From Gymnogyps californianus (Eukaryota; Chordata; Aves; Accipitriformes; Cathartidae): a DNA stretch of 64,000 nucleotides. Under the pieces are notes generated by a model. It had not been told where the DNA came from and did not search any database. It worked only from the letters and a program-made list of their open reading frames with translations. This document shows, piece by piece, positions 27,301 to 42,300 of the stretch. The DNA lies in the NCBI RefSeq assembly GCF_018139145.2, contig NC_059474.1:37342344-37406343 (forward strand), written 5' to 3'. Both the position numbers and the translations under genes were made by a program. The stretch's first letter is position 1, and each line of letters begins with the position of its first letter.

Positions 27301-30300
27301 GCCTTTTAAAGCCAGGATAATGCACACAATCACAGCTTCAGACAGGCTGTCCACAGCACGCAGCGGACTGAACACAGAGTACCCATGTCAGAGAGTTCCC
27401 AGGCCACTACTGCTCAGAGGAAGCATCAATCACGTAAAAGCAACAGCCCTTTGGTGAGTTTGGTTAGTCATGTGAACCTGTGCCAACTACAAGGGCACAT
27501 CTTGCTGTGAAGAAAGTCCTGCCTCAAATCAGATTACAAATGTGGATTTTCATAAAACATTTCTTAAACTGAATAAAAATCGAAGTTCAATGTCATCCTT
27601 AGCCTTAATGTTATAACATTAAGTCAAAACACAAGTCTTGTAGTTCAAGTAGAAAAAACATTTGAAATACCATATAGCAGAGTAGGGATCATAACAAACT
27701 TGTATAAACATGGCCAGATGGTCTCTAATCGCTGTATTTAGAACTCTGCATAAGCATTCAATACTTTCACCAAAGATACACACCACAGTTAGCAACAATC
27801 ACAAGATGTGCTTTTTAAACCACTCCTACAGGAAGGATATAAACCCAGTACTATCCTGGCTTTTCATCTGCACTCCACACCAATTTTATTTTTAATCAAA
27901 TACTGACTTCTTACTATTACAGCACATTCTGTAGGTTAGACTGCGGATCACTCTGGCCACGTGGATGTTCTGTCCAGGTGTTATCACCTGTGAGAAATCG
28001 GACACCTGTGAGAATGAACAGCAGCCACTCTCTCATCCCAGACACTCCATAAATTAAAGCAATGCTAAAAAACTGTGGAAAAGTACTTGAGTGACCCACT
28101 CTGGACCTTAAACAAAAGAAGAAGAGGGAGACAGAGGCCCCAAAATACAGGCAGTACTGGGCAAATTATTCTATGAATTCTGCTCTGCTGGATCATGCTT
28201 GGACGTTGCAGCCTTAAGATCTGAACTATGTCAGGAGAACTGCTCCTGAATAGATTTTTAAAACATGAAAAGGTTTAAAAAAACCAAGATCACAATTACT
28301 TAAGAGTGTTACATCCCCATGACTCTCTTTTTTGTTCCAGAGTCTTTTAATAGCATCAGATTTTTAAGTCTGCCACGGACTTTTACAATTGAGCAGCAAT
28401 CAGCACAAGGTGATATCCAATTGCTTAGGGCCCTCAGAAGGGTCTCAACATAAACAGTATTTACTTTCAAAATACGTATGGCAAATGGATGAGATTAACA
28501 TGACATGAAGATAAGTAAAATGCAAGAGAAAATTTGCAAGACAAAAGTTGAAAGCAAAGAGTTACGACATGTAATTGGAAAGGAAATAATACCTAGGAGC
28601 AGGGACTGAAGGAATCTTGTCTGTGTGAAGATCATTATCTGTGACATAATAACCTATGATAGACGGATTGCCATTACATTCATTAACCGTGACCCAAGAA
28701 AAATGAGGTTTATTGCACCATAATAGAGGATTAAGTGCTGTGTCCCAGGGTACTGATATTCTGAGGTAGTTTATAATACTTTCTCAGTTTGTAGTCATCA
28801 ATTTACATGTTCTTAAAAGAACACTGATACTCTAAAAAGGATGGCTTAAAGTCCACATTTAGTATACTATGAAGTTTAATTAGTTAACAAAAGGTGGATT
28901 TTTTAATGCATATCATAAGCTCAAGTATTCTCACCTGTGGGCACTTTTCTTTTTTTAAACCTTCTAGAACTCCTTCCAAGTGAAGACTAATTTATTAGCC
29001 TTTAGCTCACATATAACATTTTTATCTACTCAACCCTATATGGCTGCAACACTTCCATTTCAGCATACAGATTGAAGTGTACTCCCTAGACCAAGGGAAC
29101 AAGAAGCAGGTGTGTGTAATGAGAAGTGGCTACTCTTAAGAAAACCAGGAAGCATTCTGTAATTCCATTATGTAAGCCGTATATAATTATGTTATTGCCA
29201 ATCACTTCACAGATGCCCTGGGAAACCTAGGGGACAAATACAGTTTACAAATTGAGAAGCTGTATTACCACCTCAAATTCACATTTTTCTTTAAAGTTTT
29301 CAAAATATAAAGTTAGCTAAGATCTTAAAATGTAGATTCTACAATGATATACGTGTTATCATTAACAGTTGCTATTGCATCTGCAGCCATGCCTATAAGT
29401 CTGTATATGCATATAAACTTAATAAAGAGGCTGATGATATTGTAAAATGGAACCGTAACTACAGACTGATGGACTGTCAGTGCAATATTGTTCCATTTGG
29501 ACAACTTTCTTGCTTGATGTACTCCCTAGATCACAAAAATACATAGAAGAAAGGCTTCTTCCTAAGGTCAGGGTCCACAAAAAAAAAAAGAGAAATTTAC
29601 TACATATACTAGGGAATGCTATCCTTCTGTCAAGATACGGACAGCCCACGATATTTCACAATTCTGTGATCTGAGATCATCAACGTGCATGTTCTTAAAA
29701 ATGTGTATGCATGTATATATATATACACACATACACACACTATTTTTACCACATTGTGCTATGCAAGAGTAATGCTGCATTCCTCCTCTGACTCCTTTTT
29801 TTCCTCCAAAATCTGTTCAGGATTAAAACAACTGTAAAATTGAACCAGAGGTCATCCATATTATGATTAGGACTCTACTTTATCAATAGCAAACTCTGGA
29901 CTTTGGTCTTTGCTCTCTCCTAAACTCAGCTGATACCAGCATCACTGACCTCCTTAGCATACTTCAAGACCTGATTTTATCCGTACTCTGAAGGACTATG
30001 TGAGTACAGCTCGTCATCTTTTGCTTACAACTATTTGCATCAATTTTGTAAGACCGATTTATTGTGATTTATAATATATGTGGTGGAGGGTGTGGGGAAG
30101 AGAGAAAGGTTACACTAGGCAGATCTCAGAAAAGGGGTGGGGGGGAGGTAAGAGACACAGACCAAAAAAACCCACAACAAACCTAACTGAGGAAAAGAAG
30201 TCTCAGAAAGGAAGAATATGCAGGTTGGTAAGAGGTACATAAATACGTGAGAATTATGAACAGGTTCATCTTAATCTCTTTCAAAATGACTTCCAAGGAT

Positions 30301-33300
30301 ACCTCCTTTGCTGTGTGGTGCCTGACCTACAGTCAAGACTTGGAGTTTTAAATTCAATTATAATTAGGGTCAATGCTCAACTTCTATAACAACTTCAACA
30401 TGCATTTGAAAACTTTCTCCAAATCCCAGTTATCCCCTACCCAAAATGACCTCATGTTCTTTGCCATGTAGCAAGATCTTGTGACACTTATATGAAGTGT
30501 TGTACTGACTGAATTCACACCCGTACATTACACATTATTTTCTCTTACAATGCAGTACTCACTAGTACTTTTTCTAGCAGAAACTGTTCTGAAAAATATA
30601 CCTCTTCTCCACACTCTAGGAATTGAGAAGACAAAACATAAGTTACTATTTAGATGTGCAGGAATCTATTAAAACATAACAGAAGAAATCCAGTGATGGA
30701 AGGACTACATGCAAACTTACCTGGAATCTGGCTGATTTAACTACATACACCATTACAGAAGGGTGTACAGATGACTTACCAATAACACAATACAACAGTA
30801 ACACAAAAAGTTTCCTCTGAGTGCTTCCCCACAAATATTTTCAGTTAGCACAATGACACAGAATAGGAACATATCAGCATCAGCGAATTTCTTATTTTGC
30901 AAAAGGACAACTGATAGTATTTCTTTCTTATTTTGATCCAGTAGCTCAAGACCAGAAAATGTAAAAATTTAAATCAACTGATCAGGGAAAGGACTGTATA
31001 AATAGAAGAAAAATGTTCTAAATTCTTCACTAGAACGCCTGAATTTAGTGCTCAAGTTGGATCTTAAAATCACTTCAATTTTTACCCAACTTTCTAATGC
31101 TATAGGCATTGTGACTTTGAAGGATCTATAAACATGTCTTCTAATCCCATCCCAAATATCCTCCCAAACATGGATTTTACTCACTTCAGGCACCCAAGAT
31201 GGATTTCTTGTATGAAACTCAGGGGTGCAATTAATCTCATTAACTTCAAAAGCTAGTTATCTAACCTGAATTACTCCTTTAGGTTCCCTAGAGAGGCTGA
31301 TTCAGCACATCTATTTAGATTGAAGATGAATCACACTGAAGGTTTCTCTCTTTTTCTAGTGACTACAGAAGGAGTCTGAATGCAAGGCTCCTTAGCCTAT
31401 ACAAGGTAACTAAATTTAAACGGGATGAATACTATACCAGGCAGCAGAGTGCACACAGAATGGCAAAAGAGACCAAGCTGTAGCTCCACGCTGCAGGTCA
31501 GAGTTAAGAGAGGCATTGCTGCTCCCTATGGCTGAGGTCAGTATCCACTAACAGCATGAAAGTTACATGACATCAGGAAGATGATTTTCTCTTCCACAAA
31601 TCACAGTGGCTGAAGCTGCAACAAAATGCATTTACTTTCTATTAATAATACTGCTGTCACTTTCCTAGCTTTAAAAAGCGGTGACTGGGACATTTACCTG
31701 CAGAAAGGGGCAGAATTTGCATGCCCATAAAACACCCTTTTGCTATATTCTTTGTTCATTCAATTCTATAAACTAGCAAATCCCACGCACAATCTCTCTC
31801 TCTTGAAAAAGCTCATTCATGAGTGCATTGACAGGATTTCAGCTTCTAAACACAATGTTCTTAACACAGTAGTGCCTCCCGTTCAGATACCAGGCCAAGA
31901 CATTATGTACAACCTTTGTATCGCTTAGGTACATTCTCTTTTAATAAGGGTATTATTAAGATATACTGCTACTTTATTACAGGTATTATTTTGAAAGAGT
32001 AACTAAGTGGACATCAGTACCACATTAGAACACATCAAACAAGGAGTAGCATGGTGGCAGCCCGTTTTAGAATAGTGGTGTAAAATAAATATGGTAAGGT
32101 CATGCATCTGTTTACCATGTTCACAAGATGTGCGCAACCAAACATTAACAAATGCCTATTTAAAAGACAGCAAACATGCATGTTACCTTTTATACACCAA
32201 TACAGAATTACGAAGAGTAGTTCAAACTAAATGTCACCCCATTCTTTCATTATGAAAAATTCTCAATAACATTACATCATGCTGCTTTATGCCTATAGAC
32301 ACTAGCATATGCACCATTAATGTGCCCGTTTTGTATAACACGTGCATGCACACAACAGTATAGGTTTACAGTTAAACGTTCCTAGCCACACTCCTACCAT
32401 TTACATGTAGCAGTCAGCAGTGCATTGACAGTACCATGCCTTCGCCTTTTTGCACCACCCCTGGATACTCAAAAACTAACTGCAGAGAATAGAGTCACAG
32501 CAGAGTTATACACTTTTAGGAGACAAAGATTTATTAACTCCATCAGCAAGTATTTCCTGGATATATTTAATGAATTTTCACTTGTTTTCCAGATTTCAGA
32601 TCATTCTGCTCCTGGTAATACAAAGATGGGCAAAACAGTCAAATTTTTATAAAAATAATGGAAACTCGAGACATTTGGGCACTGATTCTATTTTTCTTAC
32701 AAAAAAACCATACAGGTATAGTATCATTTTTAATAGCTTGCAATTTCTATCCTATGAATCTTTTAAGCCCTTGAATACTTATGACAGGCAGCAGGCCTTA
32801 AAGAAATATACTTGGTTTTAGAGGGGTTTCTTGGGTAAATGAAAATGTACACACCTGCAGATAGGGGGTTATACTAAGAGACATACATAAGTAAGTTTAC
32901 CACCTTACAGCAACACAGAATGGCTGGACATTATTTGTGTATATACTACTGGGATCATGGGCTCTCGCAACTATTTTACAAGCTCAAAAACTTGGTTTCC
33001 AGTACTGAACTCGTACTGACAGTGGTTTACAACATCCCCCATAGTACAAGTGAGCTGTGGGTTCATGTAGATAGGACTAGATCACATTCAACGATTTTTC
33101 AGGGAACATCTAAGACTTCGAAAAATACAATTTCCATTAAAAGACTCTTGTCTAGCTAGCCAGCAGCCCAGGTGAACACAATAGCGTGTTCAGGAAGCGC
33201 ACAAAGATCAAGCAGAAACTAAAATCTAATTGTTTTCCAACCTTGCAGGGTTTGGAGTTTTTTAAACCTTTTTAGAGTATGATAAGCTGTTTCTTCTCTG

Positions 33301-36300
33301 TAATTCAGGCAAACTACTCAAGGCTGTTTTGAAATGCTTTACTGAAAAGGGCAGTGTGCTGAACGGTGTCTTAGCTCTCAGTTAGAGAGCCCTCCAGAGA
33401 GAGAGTTGCATTAATACTACCATGTGAAATGGCAGTATCAGTACATTATCGGTTCTGACTGCTAATGCCAAAAGGCCTTACTGAAGACCAACTCAGAGTT
33501 TCGTACACTGTACCATGGCACACAACTGTTCACCATATTCAGTAAGTACCACTTAGAAATAACAAGCTGATACCTCACCAATGACTGGTTTTGGAGACAA
33601 GCACTCATGACAGTAGAAAACTACTCCATTCCTCAGATGTTTTCCAGGAACAACTATTCCTGATTTAGTCAAACATTTAACTGCCAGAGCAAGGATGAAA
33701 ACAAACGAACTAACCTTTCTGCAACCCCACTACAACAAAAAAAAAAAAGAATCATAAATTCAATATAATTATACATCACTTACTAACCTTGTACAACATC
33801 AAAAACCAGAAATCTGACAAGAGTTCTTAGTTTCCAATATCCATTACGAACATAACCATTTTAAGCCAATGCAGCCACATATTTACTAGAAAAGATGCAT
33901 TGTACATAGAGAGCAACAAGTTCTTTAAAACAAAAATCTACCTATTACTGCAAAGAATTTGAGTCCACTTATTTTAACAGCAGCACAAGTAAGTCTTCAA
34001 AAACACAACCTGATAATAAAAATAGCTGAACAAAAAAACTCCTACAGAATGAATGCTATCCCCTTAGACAAATAAAGGACATATATTTGGGGGGAGTTTG
34101 CCTTAGAGGAGCCAGTAAAATCTGCAGCAGTAGAGAACCAAACTAAAAAACAAGAAACCCAGCAAGTAACTGGGGCGGGGGGGAAAAGGTCAAACCAAAA
34201 CAAATAATAATAAAAAAATCTGCTATGGTGGAACACACAGTTTTCCTAAAAAACATGTTTCTACTTCACTTAGTAGTTTTGCAAGTGCCCTGTAAAATCA
34301 TCAGCAATTAAGAGCTTGCAATATATTAACAAAAATTACTATCCTTTTTATTTCTTTATTTTAAGACTTATCGTCAATGCTTAAAAATTCTACACATCCC
34401 CAAACTCCCTAAGCTTTATGCAATACAGAAAAGTTAAGGACAGAAATCTTCAGGTCGTCTAAGATCTTGCCTGTTTCCTCTACAGAAAAAACACAAAACA
34501 GGGAACTGATGTCCTTCTCACATACACACACATGAAAGGAAGCAAGCAAGCAAGCAGAGAACACACAACTGAAGATTTCAGTACAGGAGGCAGAAGATAC
34601 GGGGAGGTGAGCGCAGAGGGAACATGCTGCCTTCCAGCTTACCATAAGATGCTATGTGCATGTTAATGACTGCAATAAAAATATGTTATAACAGCAATGA
34701 AGCAGAGCGTAACTGCCTCTTCCCAGTTACAAAGGGGTTAACATTAGCTCAATGTCAACTCACTCTGTCCCTTCACAGGTGCTTCTGAAAAGGCACATAA
34801 ATTGAATAGCTGAGACCCAGAAGGGGAAGAATGCTTTTGGGAAGGAAGGGACCCACACCCACGGGTTGCAGGACCAGGTCAAACTGCCTGCTGGCATGGG
34901 TTTTTTGTTTCCTTTTCCTTTTGATTATGATAAACTGTTTTGGCTTTCCACTTAACAATTACCATCAGTGAAGAAAAAAACCCCACACTGAACACAGCTA
35001 TACATTTTGCTATATCATTTTATCATTGAAGGTACCGAAAGAAACCAAATACTTAAGTGAAAAGGAGAACCAATTATATTCCAGCTCAGCATACTAGCTA
35101 TTTGGTTTTGTAGGGCAAAACCCCCCAACCAAATCACTACTTGTAATTTGTTTATCCCTTTAACATTGCCAAGTTCAATGCAAAGATGACATTTTGAAAG
35201 GTTAGGGGGAAGGGGGGGCAGAGGAATGGAAATGGGTAATGCCATGAATGTTTTCTCCTGCGTTTTTCTTTGACACAGCAGTTGGTCCTGCGCTGGCGTG
35301 TAAGCACTATAATATTAGACACCTGGAATGTGAGGAATGTCTGATAACCATACCCTAGCACAGGGATAATTCCACAGCCATAAACCAACGATACGACCTT
35401 TGAGCCTTCCCCCGGAAAGCTCAAATGCAGTGACATTATGAAAAGGCTATTATGTGCAGTGTTGCTATAGGTTATTTGTATATACATGACTGTACACTGT
35501 TGATAGAGGGAAACCATGTTGCCATCAATTGAGAACACTGTTAAGAAACTTAGCTATTAGTTTTAATCTAAGTCCACAAACACCATGATATTTTCCCAGT
35601 AATTTTAAGTGTTCCCAATCCTACAATCTCTACCTGCAAACTTGACTTGGAAACGTTTCTTTTACCTGTCTTGTACCACTCTGCTTCTCATTTCATACAT
35701 TTATTATCAACTTATTCCTCTACAATAGGAAGATGTACCCTTAGAAATACACAAGTAAAAAAAAGGAAAGAAAAACAAAACCAAAAGACCAAACCCAGTC
35801 AAGCATTGGTTTGTGAAATTCAAAAAAGGCACAAACTCTGCAATAATTTCCATATGCAAACAGGGGCAACATCTGTCCCCAAAAGCTTACCATTTAATTG
35901 AAGCATGATATAACAAACAATGGAAGGAAAATGTCCATAGGTTGGAATACTTTATTAGAAAAAAAATCAAAACAGATACACTTATAATAAAGGATTAAAA
36001 CATTTATTCTGTTATTTGGGATGATTTGTCAGCTTGGCTATCTGTCAGGCACAAAGTATCAAAAGCAGGCTTCGTGGCAGATAGTTAACTACTAAAGGGT
36101 TAAATATAGGATATTTCTGTAGCGTGAAAATTAAATCTGGGAAGAGAAATGCATTTCACAGAAAGAACACAGTCAAAACCAGAAAACAATCATAACAGTT
36201 AATGTCAGCATTAAAAGACCTTCCCTATCCCTAACCTTCCCCCTTCCACCTTTCCGTAATTTCATACACACGCTAGTCCAAATCACCCCACTACTCACCT

Positions 36301-39300
36301 CATCAGCTACAGAAAATGATTTTGAAAATTTTGTTACATGAACTCCCCTTCACTCCTCCTGCAAACAAATACTTGCATTGCAAGGAACCTTTGGATTTAT
36401 AGAGAGGATATTTAAAGACTCTCCTCGCCTAACTCTGCTCCCACTGAAGTCAGCAAGAGTGTTACCAATTTCAGTAGCAGGAAACTCAAATCTGTGACAA
36501 GCACTTTTGAAAAGTACCATCCATCTGAACATCTCAAATAACCTCACAAACATTCAACTTCAGTACTGTGAAGCACTCCAGCCAAGTACACCAATCATTC
36601 CAGAAGCAGGGAAGAGAGAACTTGAGTTAACTGTCCCAGGTCACTGCAATTCAGTTACAGACCTACAAACTGTGCCCAAGGGGAGACAGCACCCCACTCT
36701 AACTGTTATTTTCAATACTGAGTTCTTCATGTCCTGATTTCTAACATCTCATCCAATCACTTGTTTTGTAACAATTTTTAATGCATCCTTCATTAAATCA
36801 TTACGTGTTTTGCAGTACACTGCAGCTCCTGTTGCAAAAAGACTGAGCTAGATCAGAGCTCAAATGGTATACAACCACTTGGCCAACCTCTGGGCACTGG
36901 TAAACTCTATTTCCAGATGCTACAGGAGAAGGAGAAATCTTTAAAATGTATTAACAATTTTTTACACGGAAAATGAACAAACACACCACTGATTTTATAC
37001 AACTGCAAGCAGCATAATATTAAAAAAAGGGGGAATATATTTATATTTTAGTATTAATAAGAGACCATAAAAAAGTCTGCCAATCCTTGCTGCAAACGGT
37101 TCAGAAAGTTCCCTCAAATTATTTCAGCTATGGTTTCATAGAAGACAGCCTCTAGAAAAATCTTTACATTCTTGAGAGCAGAGTGATGGAAGCCACAGCC
37201 TGACATATATTAGTAAAACTGCACAAAAATGAAATAACGAGTAAGGGCTGTAGCAAATATGTTTGCTTCATACAAATCTAACGTTGAACTTAAAAGTGCA
37301 AGATGCTAAAGTGTCAGGGTACTGTAAAATTACAGTATTGTAAAACTACAATTATAAGAAGATTTCAGATGTATGTTCTGGCCTACATCTAATCCCTCCC
37401 ACCAATTATTTTAATATGTAGAACTCTAGTTCACAATGCTTTTATTAAAATTAGACTGCCTTTCTTTGTATATTCCAAGACACTCCCTAAATAGTATTAA
37501 ACAAAATCAATGCAGAGTTCCTTCAGCACCGCTACTGTTTTTACATTTCTTCATTCACAATATTAATTTAAGTTTCAGATTAAATTTATTCCCAGCGGCA
37601 GTAAGGTTTAAGGAATGGGAAATATGCAACAATTATCCAACAGGAAACATCTAAGTGTTCTGCTGTGACTTCCTTCCCACACACCCACTCCCAGAAACTG
37701 CCTGAAAAAAACCACCCCAAAACCTGTAACAAATGCAGCAAGTTTTCTAGTAGTCACTAGCAGGAATACAGCACATACACAGTTTATTGTGGTATGGCTT
37801 TCTATTTAAAAAAAAGAAACCAGCTTTTGCCTCTCATGTCAAACTGACTGAACATCTTTCAGGTCAGATATGCTTTTCAGTTCCTAGAAGGGGGAAGTTC
37901 AAAAAAGGAAAAAAAAAAGGGGGGGGGGAAGGGGGGGAAGCACTGAACCCTTTTAAGCCTTTCCTCTAACCCCAGCATACAATTGCTTATGACACATCCC
38001 TCTTTACCGAGTACATTTGGCAAAAACAGCTGTTCAGAGCAGGGGGAATACTTCCAAGGCAGTAATTTGCAAAGATTGCTGAGGAATTCTATGAGACACT
38101 GTAAAAGGGAACCTGGAGCTGCCAGATGAGCTAATGCTCTACTTACCAGACTGGAATAGAGCTGTCTACCTTTCCCACATGTGGAAATGCACTCCCTTCA
38201 GGTTTATTAGCAGTTTGCATCACTGATTTAAAAAGATTATTCTAATCCAGGTTAAAGAATTACTTCAGAGAACATAGTACATATTAAAACCTAGTTCCTG
38301 GCTGTGGTCCCTAATAGCACAGAGTAAATTATCATCATATCTTCAAATAAGCGTACAAACATCAAAACAATATTCACAATACTCCCATGAGTAGGTAACA
38401 GCAATATTTTACCAGTCCTGTCTTTCAAGGTGAAAGCGTATGCAACAAGGGGAAAGAAGATGAGGCTATTTTGCATGTTTTCCAATTCAATTGCTTAAGC
38501 TAACACTTAGAAACTCAAAATTAAAAAAGGAAAGAGGTTATGCACAAAAATCTGTGAAGAGATTTTGTACGACTGAATCACTTTTAATTGGAGCAAGAGA
38601 CATTAAGTATTTTTGCCAACACCGCTGAAGTCATTCAACTCCTTGTGGATGGCTCTTTGAATCAGCTCAACATTTAGCAGAAGCCACAATGCCAAACAGC
38701 TTATTTACAAGTTACAAGGAAAGAAATATAAAACAAAACAGAAAATATCACCATACAATTTCTATAAAGCTACTGTGTGACTACATTTTAATACAGTTCA
38801 GCTCTGATAGCCCTGTACTTCCACACCACAACATCTAGAAAGTAAAACCACAGACCAAGATACAGAGAAAAGCGGGCAATGGTAATCAGGGTATAGAATG
38901 TAATGTAACTGAACAGATTAAGATTATTCATCTTGGAAGTTGCTTACAGAGGGGAAATATTATATACAAGGAAAGGAACAAGCAGCATATTCTCTATTTC
39001 TCACACTACAAGGAGGCACACGCAGAAAGTACAGAAGAGCAGGCTCAAAACAAAGTTCTGTACAACACACAATCATATCTGGACCTCACTGCCACAGCAT
39101 TTGGTTGAGGTCAAAAGTGTAATTGCTTTCAAAAACAGAACTGACAAAAAATACAAAGAATAGATTCACAGTAACACTAAACATGATATTCCAGATGCAA
39201 CCATTTTCCTATTGGAGTTTCTATTCTAAATTCACTCTTCTTCTAGCACATGGAGAAAGATGAATTAAATCTGCCACTCCTTCCTTTCCCAAGGCTGTTA

Positions 39301-42300
39301 TGACTGGAAATTGGAATTCCAAAGACAGAAACCACATCAGGTACAGTACCTTGTCTTACAGTAAATTTAAAGAAAAGACTCTAGCTACACAAAAGCTGCT
39401 GACCTTTACATTAATGATTAAAAAGGCAACAAAACAAACAAAAACACGAAGAGAGGTGATACTTTTCAAGATAGCTACTAAAATAGCAGCATAGCTAAAC
39501 AGTATGCCACAAACTTTACTCTTTAGCAACAGAAAGGAACACATAATAGACAAATCCTAAGAGTTAACTTACAACAATGAAAGTGAAGAGAATGCTTCCC
39601 AGTGGGAGGAAAAAAGAAAAAGAAAAAAAGACTTTGGCCTTGTGCACACACTTCAAACTGGACCCTTGTTAGAAAGGATTCTTAAAACTTCCTCACCACA
39701 GAGAACATTACGGAGCTACGGCAACTCATAAGCAAAGATATCTCTGAAGTCCCTTTAATGTATTCTTATTTAACAAACATTTAGTTATTTAACATTTTAT
39801 AATGAGTCACTAGAGTTTTTCTAACTTTTTCTTTCCTTCTGTTGAGTTATAGTCACAAAGGATGTTTTTAAAAAAAAGTATTACTTAAAGCTGACATTTC
39901 TTAGATTTACATTAATCCCATTTATGGCAAATAATATATGGTCAATATTGAATTTTAGTAAAAATGGAAAGCTAACCTAGTCGAGAGAGTAACACACAGC
40001 AGTACAGCTCCCACAAAACTCACAGCAACAGGTTCCATATTGAGTTGAAAGAAAGAAGGCATAGCTAGTCTCCACTTTTGACTAAAAACATGGTACCAAT
40101 TCTCTTCATCTGTCCTAGTCTTGTAACAGTGGCCTGCAGTCCAGGCTTGCCTTCTTTTGGGCTAGTGGTTGTATTCTACCTGGAAGCCAGTAAGAAGTGG
40201 ATTATTGGAGGGACCTGTCCTACTTAACATCTGTATCAATGACTTGGAGGAGGCAGAGTGCACTCTCATCAGACTTGCAGATGACACCAAACTAGGGGGG
40301 AACAATCAACACTGTCAAGGACATGACCACCATTCAGAAGGACTTAGGCTACAGGAGTGGGCCAACAAGAACTTTCAGAGATTCAGCAACAACAAATGCA
40401 AAGTCCTGCATCCAGGAAGCAAATGCCCCTCACAGCAATATAGGCTGGGACTGATCAGCTGTGGAGCAGCACTGGGGTCCTGGTGGGCAGTGAGCTGGCA
40501 GTGATCCAGTGCCCTGGCTGCAGAGAAGGCCAACAGCCTCCTGTATCAGCAAGAGTGTGGCCAGTAGATCAAGGGAAGTGATTACCCCCTCTACTCTGCA
40601 CTCATTAGACTGCATCTCAAATACTGCATCCAGTTCTGGTCTCCTAAAGCAAGAAAAACATCAACAAACTGGAGCAAGTCCAGAGGAAGGCCACCAGGAT
40701 GGTTGGGAGCTGGAGCAGTTGCGCTGTGAGGAGGGGCTGAGGGACTGGGATTTGTTCATCCTGGAGAAGAGGCAGCTTCAGAGGGATGCAACAGCAGCCC
40801 CTACCTACAAGGAATTTTTCAAGATGACTGTGTCAGGCTCTTTGCAGGGGTGGGCATAGTGGGGATGAGAAGTTGAAACAACAAGTTCAGACTGGATACA
40901 AGGAAAAAAAAATTCACCATGAGGACAGGCACACGGTGGGACAAGCTAACCTGAGAAGTTGTACCTGAGTAACTCTGATCTCACAGCTGACCATGCTTTT
41001 TTCATATAATTTTTAAATCTTTGCTATCACCATACTTCCAAACCACGTGCACACATATACATACATGTGTACTCACTCCTGCCTTCCCTTCGTTTCTTGG
41101 AGCTTAGAACTCCATCATTGTGTATCTTGACTACAGAAAAATAATCTTTGTTACTTGCCCATATCACACCAAATACTGAGGTTCCATAACAATTTAAGTG
41201 GATCTAACCTGGCCATCACAGTTCTGCTCTTCCTCCATGCTACATGTTCATGCCCCTTCCCTTTCACTTGTGCTGGCACTCATCTGACTCCATAGTAAGT
41301 CAGTTCAAAGAAAAAACCTTGTAGGAGAGATTGAATTTTCTTTTTTTTTTTAACCAGTTTAGCTGCCTAACCAGTTCACTACTGGTACAAATGCCAATGC
41401 AAGAGGAAGGGTGGAACCACTTGCAGTCCCAATTCAGATTGGTATGACCCAGTCATGAAACAGAGTTCCTAACAGATACTGAAACCCTGGTCCTTAATGG
41501 AGATCATAGGCAGTACTGTAATATACATGATTACTACTACTACTCCTTATGATTAAGCTATTAAAACAGATAGACTAAGCATGCAAAATTGGAGAGGTGC
41601 TTAACTACCTTGTGCAGTTTTTATGTGGTGAAAGTGAGGAGGCTGATTTTGGTAGATTGTGAGTTTTTTGGACTAATAATGAACCTTAACTGGTTGCAAA
41701 GCCCTATTTCTGAGAAAAGGGAAGAAATTAGAGAGAACAGTGTTTAATTCCTGTTGTATTATGAAATGGAAATGCTTGGGCAATTAGGAAAATTTCTATT
41801 TATTGCAATACCTTGATCTACTGGCTACTTGAATTTCAAAGTAGAACAATGTAAATCAGTGAAGTGCCTGATCCTGCGAAGGATATACAACTTCACGGAA
41901 CAAGTCAAGGAAACTTCCATGTGCAGCCTTCTTCTACACTAAAGTTAAAGGCAGCCTTACCACTGCCTTCAACAAGGACAGAAGAAACTTTGTATGTGAT
42001 TAATACTTTAGTTACCTGACTTGTCACGTTTGCCAAAATATAATCTAAAAAATATTTTGCCCTTCTGTGAGAGGCTTTACTTTTGCCATTTTGACATTTT
42101 TAGCCAAAACTAGTTCCTTAATGAGGCTCTAGTAAGGAGAGAGTTTAAAAACAATTACTAATGACACCGAAAACTACAATACTGTCTCAAATACTGAGCA
42201 GAGGCACTTTCATAGAAAAATAACACCTAAGCATAAAAATCAATTAAACAGTAATCTCCCACACTGTATATATCTTTTGTACTGGAAGAGGCAAGTTGCC

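Noticed and set aside
29445..29498. Inverted repeat AAATGGAAC / GTTCCATTT with a 36-base loop, as a possible microRNA hairpin
   Set aside because: The arms pair over only 9 bases and do not extend on either side, so it falls short of a precursor hairpin.
40169..40859. Two plus-strand open frames as possible genes
   Set aside because: They are degenerate CR1 reverse-transcriptase pieces in different frames, not a cellular gene.
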